Part shown: in pieces, positions 38,640 to 51,765 of the stretch
Layout of the letters: each line of letters opens with the position of its first letter
How positions within the stretch are numbered: position 1 is the first letter of the stretch
Source of the DNA: Sitta carolinensis
Lineage: Eukaryota; Chordata; Aves; Passeriformes; Sittidae
NCBI GenBank assembly: GCA_032173965.1
Contig: JAVUNC010000004.1
Location: 57,845,501 to 57,909,500 of the forward strand
Direction of reading: 5' to 3'
Length of the DNA stretch: 64,000 nucleotides
Notes under the pieces: generated by a model
Database searches by the model: none
Seen by the model: only the letters and a program-made list of their open reading frames with translations
What the model was told of the DNA's origin: nothing
Position numbers and translations under genes: made by a program

Positions 38640-39540
38640 GTTTCAGACCTGATTGGCCACTTCTTGAATGTACAGACTACCACTCTGGTGGATGATCCGC
38701 TGGTCATTCAGTCAGGAAAGACACTTGGCTGAGGGCAAGTGTCAAGCATGTGGGAGCCCAGGTGGTCCAGTCCATGGGGGCTGCTGAGGAGAAAGGGCTT
38801 GAGGCAGAATGCACAGATCCTGCAGGGCAACAAATGGTTGCATAGCTGGTGTCAATGGCAGGGATTCAACATTTTTATCATGGAACCTGCTGTGAGGATC
38901 AAGGATGTCTAGGAAGAGATTAAATCCATAGCATAAAATGGTGCAAAATCATGGTTTCCACAGGCTGGCTGACCTGGTGAGGGAGCTTTAAACCAAGATG
39001 ATGTGGACAGGAAAGACATAATAACAAAACCTATTAGTAGGAAACCTCCCTAAGTATGTGCGTGCACATAAAGACAGAATTGCCTCCAGGACACCATGGT
39101 GGGGGAAACTCCATAAACTTTCTGAGAACTCAGCACAACTGGGTGCCCTCTGAGCCAGCAGTTCTTCCCTCCCAGAGTGCCTTAGGCAAAGTTTAGCAGC
39201 ATCTGGAGGCAGGGGATGCTCTCTCACTGCTCAGACTTGCTGCAGTGAATCTGGCGTGCTGTGTCCAGTTCTGAGCTACCCTGTACAAGACAGACATGTG
39301 AGTACTGGGCTGGGCCAGTGATGGGCCACAAAGAATGGGCTGGAACGACTCTAGACAAGGAGAATCTGAGAAGACTAGGATCTGATAAATATCTCATGGA
39401 GGGGGGGAAGTCGAGAGGGAAGTGGAAGATTCTTCTCAGTGACAGAAGATGTTTTGGAGTCTCAGTCCTTGGAGATACTGAAAACCCAGCAATATATAGG
39501 CCTGAGCAGGGCCACTGAACCAGATGATTTCTAGACTATT
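38640..39540 (+). mobile_element. CR1 LINE, internally deleted
   Basis: At 38955-38995 'ctggtgagggagctttaaac' matches the CR1 segment near the junction of its two reading frames. At 39240-39300 'gctgtgtccagttctgagct' and 'acaagacagacatg' match the region near the end of ORF2. At 39455-39530 the sequence follows the CR1 3' UTR (ttggagatactgaaaacc, then gatgatttctagac). Most of the reverse transcriptase is missing between them, so this is an old copy with a large internal loss, or two neighbouring copies. It lies in sense orientation. Confidence 0.6.
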
Positions 39541-39597
39541 CATGCACTATCAGCAGCTCCTAACTGTAGATGAAAATAACTTTAAAATAGATATTTG

Positions 39598-39617
39598 TTT
39601 TTTTTTTTTTTTTTTTT
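39598..39617. repeat. Poly(T) tract (20 nt)
   Basis: Pure T run soon after the CR1 remnant. CR1 does not end in poly(A), so the two are probably unrelated. Confidence 0.8.
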
Positions 39618-41324
39618 ATTTTAGTTGATAAATGTGCTATTTCTTAATTTATTGCAAATAGTTTTTCAATGATAACTTTTAAATCTTGGACTAATTTTCT
39701 AACTCTTGAATATATTTTATCCAGCAATTGACCCAAGTCTTTGTTCTTAAGCTTATATTAAATAAGAAACAATGGGCTCTTAATAGCCCACTCTAAAAGA
39801 CCAAGGTTATAATACCAGCCATTGACTGAAGTCTAGGGAAGCTCCCCAGGGTATGTTAATTGAAAGCCAGTATTCAGGGAGAAATGGTTTGAGCAAAAGA
39901 TGTTGTTACCTCTAAAGGTTTATCAACAAGTCAATTAAAAAAATCCCCTAATCCCCAAACCAAAATCCACATGGAAAACAATGAAACAGAACTGTAGAAC
40001 AAGCCCTGTATATAATTAATTTGTCCCTTTCTGTAGCTCCATGATCACCTACCACTTCTTGGATGATTTGTGTGAAGGTGTAAGCTTGATTTCTGTGATC
40101 AGAACAACATTTTTTCCAAAGCAAAATGATATTTAACCTCCTAGGTACTGACAGAGCAATAAGCATTTCTGTTTACCAGCAGGATTTCCATCTGACGCTG
40201 ATTTATTTTACACTTGGTAGTTTCTGCTTTTCTCTTTGAATCCTGTTCTTTTCAGAGTGTTGTTTTGTTCTAGAGCATTGGGGTTAATTTCTTTTCAGAT
40301 TTTATTTTTTCCTGGCTTACTTTTCCTCTAACCTTTTCCACAATCCCTTGGTATTATTGGTTAAATTCAAGATGGTCTGAAGAAAATTTCTCTGCTGATA
40401 ACAATTTTCTCATCTTTTAATGACTACTAAAGTGCATCATTAAGAAAAGGTGGAATCCTCTGTTAGTCAAGTAGCCTTATAATTCCTGTCTGGCAGTATT
40501 TAGGACAAGTAGGGCATCCAAGTAGATGTTCTTGATTTGGTCTTAAATCCTTGCAGATGGAGTTTTCCTGATATCCCACTTCCTTAAGCTATTTTAGTGC
40601 ATTGCTTTACACAGGAGTAGAAAGCTTCTACCAGTGTCTATTAATAGAACTAGATAATATAGAATACATTAATGTATATAAAGATCATCTATTGTTTGGA
40701 AGTCTGTGTACGGACTTACTGTTCTCCTCCTGTGTCAGAGCACAGGCATTTGAGCTGTCTGTGAATGCCCTCTGTTCTAACTGGGGATGTGAAAGTTTTC
40801 CTTGCAGCTTTTCTCTTCTCCATTTCCTAACCTACCTTTAGGCTTGGGAACACATCCTGTGCCAAGCCTCATCCAGAGGCTTCATCACCAAGTTACTAAG
40901 TCCACTTGTGAAGCTGATATTCCCTCTCCTAGCCTTGTGAATCCCATCTGTTCTTGGCAGTCCCTTTTTATCAAATGAAGTACTGTGGTAAAAGAAGAGA
41001 GAGAGATAACAAACACAGTCAGACTTTATTTTGATGGGTGCATCTTTCTTTAGCATTTGCCTTTGAAAAGTTTGGTGAGAACATCCTTTGAGTCCTTGAG
41101 TCCCTGTTCCCTTCACCCAAGCACCTTTCATTATTAATTTTCACTTGATCCTATGCTTCTGTTCAAGGCATTCCTGGTGTCTAGGTTTTCCCAAGACTTA
41201 AATAAAATCTAGATTCTTATTCCTACATACAGTGGAAGGGCCCTGGTAATGCTACCACTATCAGTGGTAGCATAGGCATTAGAGGGAGAGAAGTTATTAT
41301 CTGGCTTTTATTTGGCAGTCATTA

Positions 41325-41757
41325 TCTGGAATACCATATCCAGTTATTGCAGGAAATATATTAATAAACTCCAGTAAACACAGTGGAGAACCACCAAGGC
41401 CAGACCTCATGCCTTGTGGCTGTAAGAAGTGGATTTGTTTTGCCTGGAGGAGAAAGGGCTTTTAAGTCTGCATAACCTACAGTCCACAAGGAGGTTATCA
41501 AGGCCCTTTATTAAAATGCCTGATGGGAGACTGAGAAATGGGAGTAATAAATTGAAGCAGAGGAGGTCTTGACTGGATGTAGGGGAGGAAAAAAAGCACA
41601 ATGATGAAAATAATTAAGCTAAGACAGGTTGTGCAGTCTCCATCCTTGGAGATTTTCAAGACCAGCCTTGAGTGAGCTGACTGCACTTTGAGTGGGAGGC
41701 TGGACTGAAGTCATTCTGAATTGCCCTCTGGCCTGGATGGTGCTGTGATTCTCTAGA
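41325..41757 (+). mobile_element. CR1 LINE 3' part
   Basis: Diverged sense-strand CR1: 'ggaataccatatccagttat' and 'ggagaaccaccaaggccaga' correspond to the end of ORF2. 'gagattttcaagaccagcct' followed by 'gagtgggaggctggactgaa' and 'gctgtgattctctag' is the 3' UTR with the usual CR1 tail. It is heavily mutated and has no coding capacity. Confidence 0.82.
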
Positions 41758-44114
41758 CCTACTAAAGTTAATGCACATAATATTTTTATGCAGTCACTTA
41801 AGACCTTTAATTCAAGTGATTTAGCTTTCCTAAACCTTTCCCAATAGCCAAATTTAAAGGATTCTTCTGAGAATCCACTGGGATGTTTTTCAGTAAACAA
41901 GCTTTTTTGTCTTGTCTTCAGTAAGATGAGAATACAAAAAGACAACAGCAAGATGGTAGGATAAAGATAATTGTCAAATCTATTGCTAATTTTTCCTCTG
42001 AAAAGTTCTCTGGGCTTTCCCAGATAGCCCTCCCTATTAACTGAACACCTAACTGTGAAGATACGATGGTATTATCAGCTTATGTTAGAAAGTTAGAAGG
42101 CAATTCAGGAAAACTGGAGATTCCAGTTTCAGATAGTTTCTTGTTCGTTGACAAAGAAACTAATTGTTGTAGCCTAAATAATAATAAAAAAATAATAGAA
42201 CCCTGTATTGCAAAGGTACTCAGCTCTTGCAATTGCTGTTAATGTCAGTGAAGTTGGATCTGCTTCCTACCTCTGAAAATAAAGCAGAAATTTCTACGTC
42301 ATTCCTTGCACACAAAAATACCTGAAGCTGGGTATATAATTTCACCTAAAGTACATTACCTAAAGAGATATTTTTTTTCCTTATGGAGTAGCCTGGTCTT
42401 TCACACACTCAGCAGATAGCAAAGCAGAAGAGATTAGGAACTATTTAGAATTTCTTAAATTTACATAAGTTTTATTAATCCTCTGTCATACAAGATCGGT
42501 TGATGGGAAAGAAGGACACGTGTTAATTTAAGCACATGGAAGATGTGTTTCTGGATTAGGGGTTTTTGTCCAGAGGTTGTACTTGTCAACAGGAGAATCA
42601 TGATCAGAATATTGATTTTGTAAACTATCGTCTATTGAACTATTTTTGTAGGAGGTTGGGAATAATTCTTGCTTGCTATCAAAATGCTTGTCTAAGGAGG
42701 ACCCATAAGGCATGTTAAATGGTCTGATTTTACAAATAACTTCCAGTTTCCTTTTTTTCCCTCTGGTCTTAGACATGCAAATTTTGCATTTTGTTCTGAC
42801 TGTGTAATATTTTGAAATGTTTTGAAAGCTGGTTGCAGTAATTTTGTGGGTTCTAGGAACCAAACAAATATCTCAGTCAGACATGAAGATGTGTTTTTTT
42901 TATAATATGGGTCATTTGTCTTGATCCACAGAAACTTTTCACTTCTGCAAAATCCTGAAATACTAAATTCTTAAGCAAACTCTTATAGGGGCATTATTTA
43001 AGTTTATGCAAAACTATTAAAGGATTCTAGTGCTCTGTGCTTAACTCTACAGAGATGAAATTAATCTTTCTATGGTTGTGGGCAAATATATTATATCATA
43101 AGCATTGAAATTTTTCCTGACGCCTTGGAGAGTGCAAAGATGTTTCTCAGTCTGCAGCCAGGAGGGAAGATATCTGCTTTGTCTGAGGGTCTGGCGTGGC
43201 TTCAGACATCAGCTACAGATTCCCAATAGCACATCTGTGTTAAGACTTGAGGCAGGTAGGTAGGTTTCTTGTCACAATGAAATTAGGACATGCTCAATCT
43301 TTTTCATGTTATAAATCATAGTCTGTTCATTTGAAATTTCTTTTGCATTTTCCTATAGCAATGATATTTTTTGATTTTGTTTATGAAAGCCATATCTAAA
43401 AAGTATTACATTTCTAAACAGCAGATCAGATCAGACATTACGTCTTATATATTAAACTTACCCTTAGGAAGGCCTAATTAAAGTAAAAGTAGGTATTTCT
43501 TGTTGAAGCTAGCAATGGAAATGACCAAAAGATCTGCAGACTAAATTTTCCACAAAAAATAATTACAATCTGCAGTAATTCAGCTGCAGGTTGAGTGTGC
43601 AAGATGAAAATTAGTGAGTGGGAATGCCCAGTACTGTGAGCAGGAGATGGTTAGTTGCCATTACTAATGAACACTTTGAGATGTTCCAAACTTCAGCTTT
43701 GTTTAATGCTGCAATGTAAAATGTTACTTGATATGTGGAGTGAACTGATAGTTTTACTCAGTCATGCAGACAGGATTTTGGCCTCCTAGGTCCTTCTTGA
43801 GCTCATGAATAAGCCTACTCTCTAAGGACAAATTATGTTGACATTGAACATCGAGAAAAGTGTGTTAGAACATTAAAGGTTGCTCAGCCAGCTAGAAATA
43901 AGTGCAAATGGTTAGGGAGGGAGAAATTGAAAGAATTGGGACCATTTCAGTTAAAGAAAAAAAGAAAAGAAAGAGGAAGTAAAGTAACAACAGCAAAACA
44001 CATACACACAAAGTGTAGTTTAAAACAAATCTTTTTCTCAATATAAAGATTTGGTTGAGTCAATTTAAAATGTTCTACCACAATAATGCCTTTTTGATGA
44101 GTTCCTGAAATTGA

Positions 44115-44137
44115 TTTTTTTTTTTTTTTTTTTTTTT
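44115..44137. repeat. Poly(T) tract (23 nt)
   Basis: Uninterrupted T run about 220 bp before exon 6. It is too distant to be the polypyrimidine tract of that exon. Confidence 0.8.
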
Positions 44138-44340
44138 AAATACAGTACTTAATAGTTTATTTATTTTACTTGGAACAATGAGAACAGTGCTTTTGTAATC
44201 ACACATATATCAAATGTACAAAGAGTAGGAAGTCACATACTTGCTTTTGATCTGACAAAATCAAATTGGAGGATATTGGTCCAAGAGCAGGAAAAACTCA
44301 TGGTACTACCAGGTTAAAACTGTGTATGTCTCCCATTTGA

Positions 44341-44517
<177 letters not shown>

Positions 44518-46340
44518 TAATTGTGGCTGCTTCTGCGTGTGGCTGAACACTGCTTGCTGTCCTTACTGTCATTTTCATTTTGAAACAGCAGCAATGGAAA
44601 TGGGTTTTCAACACAGATGCAGGCAGGACCAGGCAGGGGTGGAAGTGGTCAAACCTGTCCGGTGATGTAGATGGGACCCAGAAAATGAATGCAGTGAGTA
44701 GGTGACACACTGTGTGCAGCTGATGTGGAGAGTGGTCAGGGAGGTGCTCTGAACCAGATGCTGGCAGGTCTTAAAACTCTGCTCACAAGTCACTGAAGTA
44801 GCTGGAACTGCACATAGGGCACCCAAAGGCAATGCTTAACTGCAATGTTTAGGTGATGACAAAACAAAAGAAATAAGGGCAAAATGTGGTTGAGTTTATC
44901 ATGGTTTATTTTTTATTAAATTCTAGGCATCTAAAACTGATGTAATCACTTTCCACTTCCTTTATAGTTTTTGGCTGTAAATCTCATCCCGAAATGCACT
45001 TCAAAAATAGATGACTAGATAAAAAGTGTAAGTATAGATACAGATATAAATATGTAAGTTTAGATGATTTGAATTTTACATGAGATGATTGAAACAAGCA
45101 AATTTAACTTGAAACATGTACAGAAAACTTCTGTTGCACACTGGAAGACTCTTTTCTGTCTGAAATGAGAAAAAATAACCTCCTGACAATTTGTTTTTTA
45201 TATGCAGAAATGATACCCATGGTGTTCTCATGTAAATTATAGACATCTAAAATAATAATGTAGGCACGAAAGTAAAAATTTTGGACACAATTCTCTTTAA
45301 TTCTCTGTTATCTGGTGACTAAAGATGCCAGATTTTTCCAATGCTGAGGATTTACCCACTTGTAAAGCTTTTCCTGTTGCGTTTGAACGTGTAGATGGTA
45401 CCACCCTCTAGAGAAAACAGCTGTGGAGGCCTCTACATCCTTTTTATCCAGTTGTCTTACAAATCACTTGCCCAAATTGCAGAAAAAAACAGATTTAGAA
45501 TATTCACATCAAGGGCTAATTGTAAATGTTGCTTTATTGATAAGGCACTTCTCTTTATGGAGACTTGGATGTGGTCTCCTCAAAGTTCAAGCAAAATTAT
45601 GTGTTTATACAATCTAATGTAAAATGCTTTATGGATGTTCTATGAGATAGGAATGTAGTTCAGGTTTTGTTGTGGTTGTAACCAATTGCCAATAAATTTG
45701 AGGAAAGCAAGTTGCATATTAGGAATGAAGGGCTATTGTCCTTACCTTAGTTGCCAGGGTGTGACAATTGTAATTACTGTTTGACACTTTATTTTCCTTT
45801 CATTTCCCTGATAATTATAACAGAATATTTCCTAGACTTAAATATTCTTCTTGGAAAGTGATGCTCCTCCAGAATTTTAGCTAATATATTCAAAGGTAAT
45901 TAACTTCTTAAATAAATCTAGAATATGTAATTGATTTATAAAAATTTTCAATTTCAGTTAGAAAAAATAGAACTGGAAGTTTGAATAAAAAATATTAGAT
46001 GTTCATGTCTTGAACATGAAGAATTTAAGTCATGCTCTGGAGAAATTTTGTGCCTGTGTTGTATTTATTATTGATTCATAAAATTAATTTTTTGATTCAG
46101 ACAAAGCCCTGCCAGGCATCACCAGCTATCCTTCATAAGCACATCTCACTGTGTTAATGGGATTTTTTGTTACAAGATTCGCCTAAGGAAAAATTGTAAA
46201 AAAATACATAATTAAAATATATATATAAAAAGTGAAGTCAGTGATAATCAGAGGCAAATTTCCTTCTGCACAAATGAGAGATAGGACCATTGTAAATTCT
46301 ATGTATATATGGCCACACAATGTATGTCTGTATTGCATGT

Positions 46341-46366
46341 CATTACCTTTATGCTTAAAGGTAATG
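46341..46366. repeat. Perfect 10-bp hairpin, 6-nt loop
   Basis: CATTACCTTT (46341-46350) and AAAGGTAATG (46357-46366) are exact reverse complements around ATGCTT. It is too short for a microRNA precursor. Confidence 0.7.
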
Positions 46367-46654
46367 CATAAGGTAATATGCATATTTTATTCAGTATTTG
46401 TAATCCTACAGCAAACTGATTTCATAACTAAACAGTGGGAATGTAGATACAAGTTTCTGACTGTCAGACTCTGTAGATGCTCAAAATAAGAGGCATTAGA
46501 CTGCAATACAGAGATAAGCAGCATAATTTGGGATACATGTAAGAGTGTGTGTGTTTGGCATAGATCCTCTAAAATGTCTTCTGGAGATGCATTACTTCAC
46601 AGAATGTAGCCAACCTCCTTACATAAAGTGTTGGACAGATAAGAAATGATGTTC

Positions 46655-47045
46655 TCTGAAGCACGTGGCTGAGAGAGCTGAGTTGGTTCCTCCAGGGAAA
46701 GAGAAGGTCAAGGAGGATCTTACTGCAGCCCTTAGACATGAACAGGTTCTGGAGAAACCAGGGCCTGACCCTTCTCAGGTGCAAGAGGAAAGGACAATCG
46801 CAATGGAGACAAAACCACAGCAAGGGAGATCCTGACCAAATAAACAGAACAAAAACTCTACTCAGTGAGAGCTTTAGCACTGGAACAGGTTGGCCAGAAA
46901 GATGGTAGGCTCTCAATCCTTGCAAATACTCAGAACTCAGCTTGACAAAGCTCTGGGCAGCTTGATCTAACCTTGAAGTTGCCACTATTTGAGCAAAAGG
47001 GTTAACTAGATGACCTCCAAACCTACCCTAACCTGATTTCTTTCT
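46655..47045 (+). mobile_element. CR1 LINE 3' part, old
   Basis: Sense-strand CR1: 'gctttagcactggaacaggt' then 'tggccagaaagatggtagg', 'cttgacaaagctctgggcag', and 'actagatgacctccaaacct' in the expected order, ending near 'gatttctttctgtga'. It is diverged and 5'-truncated; the left border is approximate. Confidence 0.82.
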
Positions 47046-47102
47046 GTGAGTGCATATGTAAATATTCACAAATCTTCTACTCATGAAACAGCAGATAATT
47101 AC

Positions 47103-47128
47103 AAAAAAAAAAAAAAAAAAAAAAAAAA
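47103..47128. repeat. Poly(A) tract (26 nt)
   Basis: Uninterrupted A run about 60 bp after the CR1 remnant. No retrocopy is seen before it. Confidence 0.8.
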
Positions 47129-47462
47129 TTGGCTTATTATGCTGTCTGTATTATATATGCATGTGATTAAACCAGCAGATCTCAAAATTATTTAAACAAG
47201 TGGATTTAGTAAACAAATAGGACTAATTATGCTACAGCTCATGTTTAAAAGAAGTATGCATTTGCATTCTAAATCTTTGTGTGGATTTAATTAACTGATT
47301 GCACACAAATATTTCTTTATTAAATCCTTGGACATCTGGTAGTCTTTTCACATGAAGTAGTGTTGTATATTGCCTTTGTTGGATATTTCTGTTTTTGCAA
47401 CATCTTTCAGGGCTGTTTAGTATCTTTACACTCCTTTTCCATGTGGTTTTGGACAAAATGCA

Positions 47463-47482
47463 TTTTTTTTTTTTTTTTTTTT
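47463..47482. repeat. Poly(T) tract (20 nt)
   Basis: Uninterrupted T run in intron 6, without neighbouring signals. Confidence 0.8.
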
Positions 47483-50400
47483 AACTTTTGCTCAGTGCAT
47501 ATGGAAAGGATGGAAGGTTTTGTTTGTAGACCAAGGTAGATGCTTACACTACTTCCAGTTCTCCTGAGATATCAAGGTGACAAAGTCTGTAACAACATCA
47601 TTGTGTCCAGGTAAATAACAAACCTGAAAAGCTGCAGCAATAAATCTTTTTGATAAAAAAGAAAAGTAGTATTTTTGAAAACCACATCCACTTAACATTG
47701 GAAAATAAGTATTAGAATAATAAAATAGCAACCTGATGCCAGATGTTTTACTTTTGAGCGTGTTGGAGAAGAGGAGTGGTGCTATGTGGCAAAGCAACAG
47801 GCTTTCATTTTGGACATGAGGATGTAGGTCACATCTGCCTTAGTAGCTGATTTACCTAATTAGTTAGCTGGTTAGTCCACAGAGATGGAAAGATTTGGTT
47901 GATTTGATGCCTACTGGAGACCTGATACACTGTTCCATGTGATTGTTTGTTATTAAGAGTTCCTGTTAAATTGTGCTTCTTATTTATTTCTTTATTTTGG
48001 GGGCTGGATGATTCCAGGAGTGCATAGTACAGAGATGAATTTTCTCGGACCTCAGCCTGTCTTGCTACAGCTTCAGAGCAATTGGGTGTAGTGGAAGAAG
48101 AGCTTTGGGTATTGTTCTGTGAGCCTGAACCCTAAACGTAAAAATATTTTAAACTGGGGTTTATTGTGACAGAAAAGCTGCTGAGGGCATTCTCTTCTAT
48201 GGTAACATGCAGCAAATATATAATTATATATGGTGAGAGATAGAAGATTCTACCAATGTATGCCAAGTGCTTCATGGTAGCAGTGCAGCCCCCAAGGGGT
48301 CCTGTTCTGGTACATGTTATGGACATGGACCTTGTGGGGTTGCAGGGTGGTGCTTTCTCTGTTCTTGCACCTGTTAGGTTTTACAACACCGACCTTCAGA
48401 AAAGAGCTGGAAGTCAACCTGGTAGCTATTCAATTTAGGCTTGGAAAAGCCTTGGAGACTGTTAAATTTCACTTTGGTAAGGCAATTTTCTGCACCCTCG
48501 TTTGAAAACTCTGCTTGGATGTGGATGGGTGTTTGATAGCCAGCATTTTCTTTTTGGGAACTCTCTGGTCAGTGGCCTGGGGCAGGAGCAATCACCATGA
48601 GGACGTAGGAAGGAAAACTAAACATAATTTTCCTTGGCAGTTATTGACCAGCACTTCCTGAATTTGCTACAGTTAATGGGGAGTGCTTTTTTGATTTACA
48701 GTTTGTAATAGCTTCTAGACTAGACTTAGGTGAGAAAAAATTCCTCCTAAGAGATTATTTTCTTTTACTAGTTTCAGTTAGATGAAGCTATGGGGTATTG
48801 CTGCAGAAGCACAATAGATTCCTGTGGCTGAAGTAAACTTCTCTGGAGGCACTGTGCATTTATGAGATTAATATTTCCTTCTAGAGGATTGTGTTTTGCT
48901 AGTAACGTTTAAGAATCTTGCCCCTACAGATATGTGTTAAGCTATCAAGCCTTGTATTGTCAGTAGGCATATGTGAGGGTGGTTCAGAGTCAGCTGAGAA
49001 AGGTTGAGCTGAGCAAAGCTCCAGGACCAGTTTCTGTTTGTGAATTAATTTCAGTAAAAATAATAATAGCTATGAAAAGCTCTGTGAGAAAAGAGGCCAC
49101 TGTACTATATATCTATACCAAATTTGAAGCAATACCCATTACTAAAATTAAGAACTCTGACTGATGATTTTCAGAAGCTATGTTTGAAACTATGTTTGGG
49201 TTATATTTTTGGTTTTTTAAAGCAGTTTCTTGCTTACTCTTTCCCAGAGTCACTCACATTCACAAACACATTTACATTTCTTTTTTGTACCCCAAATCAT
49301 AACAGCTACTTGCAGTTTACTGTAGTTCTAGGTGTCAGGTCCATGAAGTACCCAGATAATATGAGGAGATGAGGTAGGCCAAGATGCTAAAAAAAAATCT
49401 CAACTCCTTGACTGCTCAGATGCACAACAAAGTATCTTCACATCCAGTGGCAGCTCCAAGGCTGCAAACAATGAAGGCAAGCTTTAGCATGTATGTCTGA
49501 CAAGCTATAACATATATATGTCTGTCTGTGTGTGCATGCTAGTGTCTGTGTCTTTGATTCTTAACAGCGCTGACTGCATTCCATACTTTGCTATATAAGA
49601 TGCTTTAAAGAAAAGCAAACCAAAACATTATTCCGGAAATCATTTTTTCAAAGACAAAATCCAGATCTCTTCTTGGCTCTGTGAGCTGATGCAGAAGGGT
49701 CAAAGCACAGGATTTGTCAAGTCTGTTATAGACACAGGAGGATGAACACTCTATGATGAAGCCAGTTTTATTGTATTATTGCATGTACATCTTACACCTC
49801 TGGAGCCTCAGGGCTGGTTATGGCAATACGACCTGTTTAGAGTTATTGGTTCAGTCCAAAAGATTTAAAAACTGATGCTGAATGCAGCAGCTCTCTTTTG
49901 GCAGCACATTGTTGTTGTGACCTGATTCACATTGGCTGTATGTTGTTGTCCAGAAAAAAATCAAGATAAACCAGCTCAGAATAGTTTAGACTTTCCCATT
50001 TTGAAAGCTGATGTGCTTCATGCTCCCAAGATTTGCTATTAGAAAAAGCTCTTATGCCTGGATTAGAGACTCTCATAGCTGATGTAGAGGGGCTGTTGGA
50101 GGGGGAGTTTTAAGGTATTTTTCCTCTGGAAAATTTTTATCATGTCCAAACCTTCAGGCTGCTCACTTTCAGCAGTAAGCAGTTCAAGACAGCTAAATTT
50201 GCACAAGTTGATTTGGACACGGTTTTTAAAGAAGAGTCAGCTTTGCAGGTGAAGGAGCACACCTTTCAAGGCTTTTGCTTGGTTGGGAGAATTTTATTGT
50301 GGCAAACATCCATAAACAAGCCCTGGTTTTGTTTACATGTTTTGTGGCAACATTATTCAATTCTAGATTGACTAGAAAATCACTAGAAATCAAATATTAG

Positions 50401-50807
50401 AGAGCAGGGAAAATGGCAAAAGCTGATGAAAGCTTGGGTTGGTTGGTAAGTATTGCAGAGCTCTCAAGGGGAACATCTCCTCAGGGTTTCAGAGGCAAGT
50501 GACCAAGAGAAGAGCACAGCCCACAGGTAGGTCTAGGTGCAGGTGTCACCCAGCACCTGGTACAGACCCTGGGGGGACCCAGGCAGGGAAAAGGCATTGT
50601 CTTCCTCCTCCTGCTTTTTCCACAGTGCCCAAATCCATGGTCCAGGGTCATTCAGAGCAGCGACTTGCCTGTCAAACAAGAGACCTGTCACACAGTCAGA
50701 GATGCCACAGCTTAAGAGATGCCACAGGACATACCTTGGGCAACTCTGAGTCCACCAAAGTAATTTTGTCTGTGGTTTGTTTGTTTTCTTTCTCCCTCCT
50801 ACTCTAG

Positions 50808-50991
50808 GTGTGTACACTTTTCTTTCCAGCACCTTGAAGTCTCTGGAAGAGAAAGACTATATTCACCGTGTCCTGGACAAAATCACAGACACTCTGATAC
50901 ACTTAATGGCTAAGTCAGGTCTTTCTCTGCAGCAGCAACACAGACGACTGGCTCAGCTCCTCCTCATCCTCTCTCACATCAGACACATGAG
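50808..50991 (+). CDS. ESR1: Oestrogen receptor alpha, exon 7 (dimerisation helices)
   Basis: The exon is 184 bp, as in human, with AG at 50806-50807 and GTGAG at 50992-50996. It encodes [40 protein letters not shown] and [20 protein letters not shown] plus Met. This covers helices 9 and 10, the main dimer interface of the receptor. The last two bases (AG) join the first base of exon 8 to make Ser. The frame is intact. Small differences from human (for example KSGLS where human has KAGLT) are conservative. Confidence 0.98.
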
Positions 50992-51028
50992 GTGAGAGCA
51001 AGCACACAGTCAGCACTTCTGTCACTTC

Positions 51029-51058
51029 TGTGACACCTGATGCAAGAGAGGTGTCACA
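51029..51058. repeat. Perfect 10-bp hairpin just after exon 7
   Basis: TGTGACACCT (51029-51038) and AGGTGTCACA (51049-51058) are exact reverse complements with a 10-nt loop, starting 38 bases after the exon 7 end. Each arm contains AGGTGTCA or its complement, a T-box-like word. Either an RNA hairpin near the donor site or a paired protein site is possible; neither is shown. Confidence 0.65.
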
Positions 51059-51252
51059 AATGCACATGCACACTTCTCCTTCATGGGTGGGAGTGTGAAA
51101 TGTGTGAAAGGCTGTTACAAAAAAAAAAAAAAAAATTCCTTATGAAAATATTTACTCTATTTGTCTCTTCTAGTTGTCTTTTCTTTTACCTTTTGTTTTG
51201 ATCATACTGATAGTTTGATAGAAAGAATATTTGATTTTAATCTTATGTGTAT

Positions 51253-51765
51253 CACAGAATCATAGAATGGCTTGGTTTGGAAGGGAATTTAAAGATCATC
51301 TAGTTCCACCCCTCCAGATACGGGCAGAGATGCCTTCCACTTAGACCGGGTTGCTCAGAGCCCCATCCAAGCTGACCTTGAACACTTCCAGGGATGGGGG
51401 ACCCACACAATTTCTCTGGACAACCTGTTCTAGTGTCTCACAATCCTCAGTACCAAATTTCTTCCAAGTACCTAATCTAAACCTGCTCTCTTTCAGTTTG
51501 AAGCCACCCTCCCTTTTCCTGTCACTACATGCCCTTGTAAAAAGTCCTTCTCCAGCTGTCTTCTAGGTCCCCTTCAGGTACTGGAAAGCTTCTGTAAGGA
51601 GACTTCTCTTCTCCAGGCTGGATAAATCCAGATCTCTCTGCCTTTCCTCATAGGAGAGGTGCTTCAGCCCTTGGATCACCTTTGTGGCCCTGCTCTGAAC
51701 CTGTTCTAACAGGTCTAAGTTTTTCTGAGGGTGAGGCTCCCAGACCTGGACAAAGGTGTTTGAAA
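51253..51765 (-). mobile_element. CR1 LINE 3' part
   Basis: The best-preserved CR1 3' UTR in the window: 'cacagaatcatagaatggct', 'ggtttggaagggaatttaaa', 'accttgaacacttccaggga', and then the end of ORF2 in antisense ('cctcataggagaggtgcttc', 'ttggatcacctttgtggccc'). It is 5'-truncated near 51765. It is inserted antisense in intron 7. Confidence 0.92.

Noticed and set aside
46199..46230. TA-rich run considered as an origin or matrix-attachment site
   Set aside because: Only short AT repeats, which are common in these introns. No further motif supports a function.
46341..46366. Hairpin considered as a microRNA precursor
   Set aside because: The stem is only 10 bp with a 6-nt loop, far below the size of a pre-miRNA.
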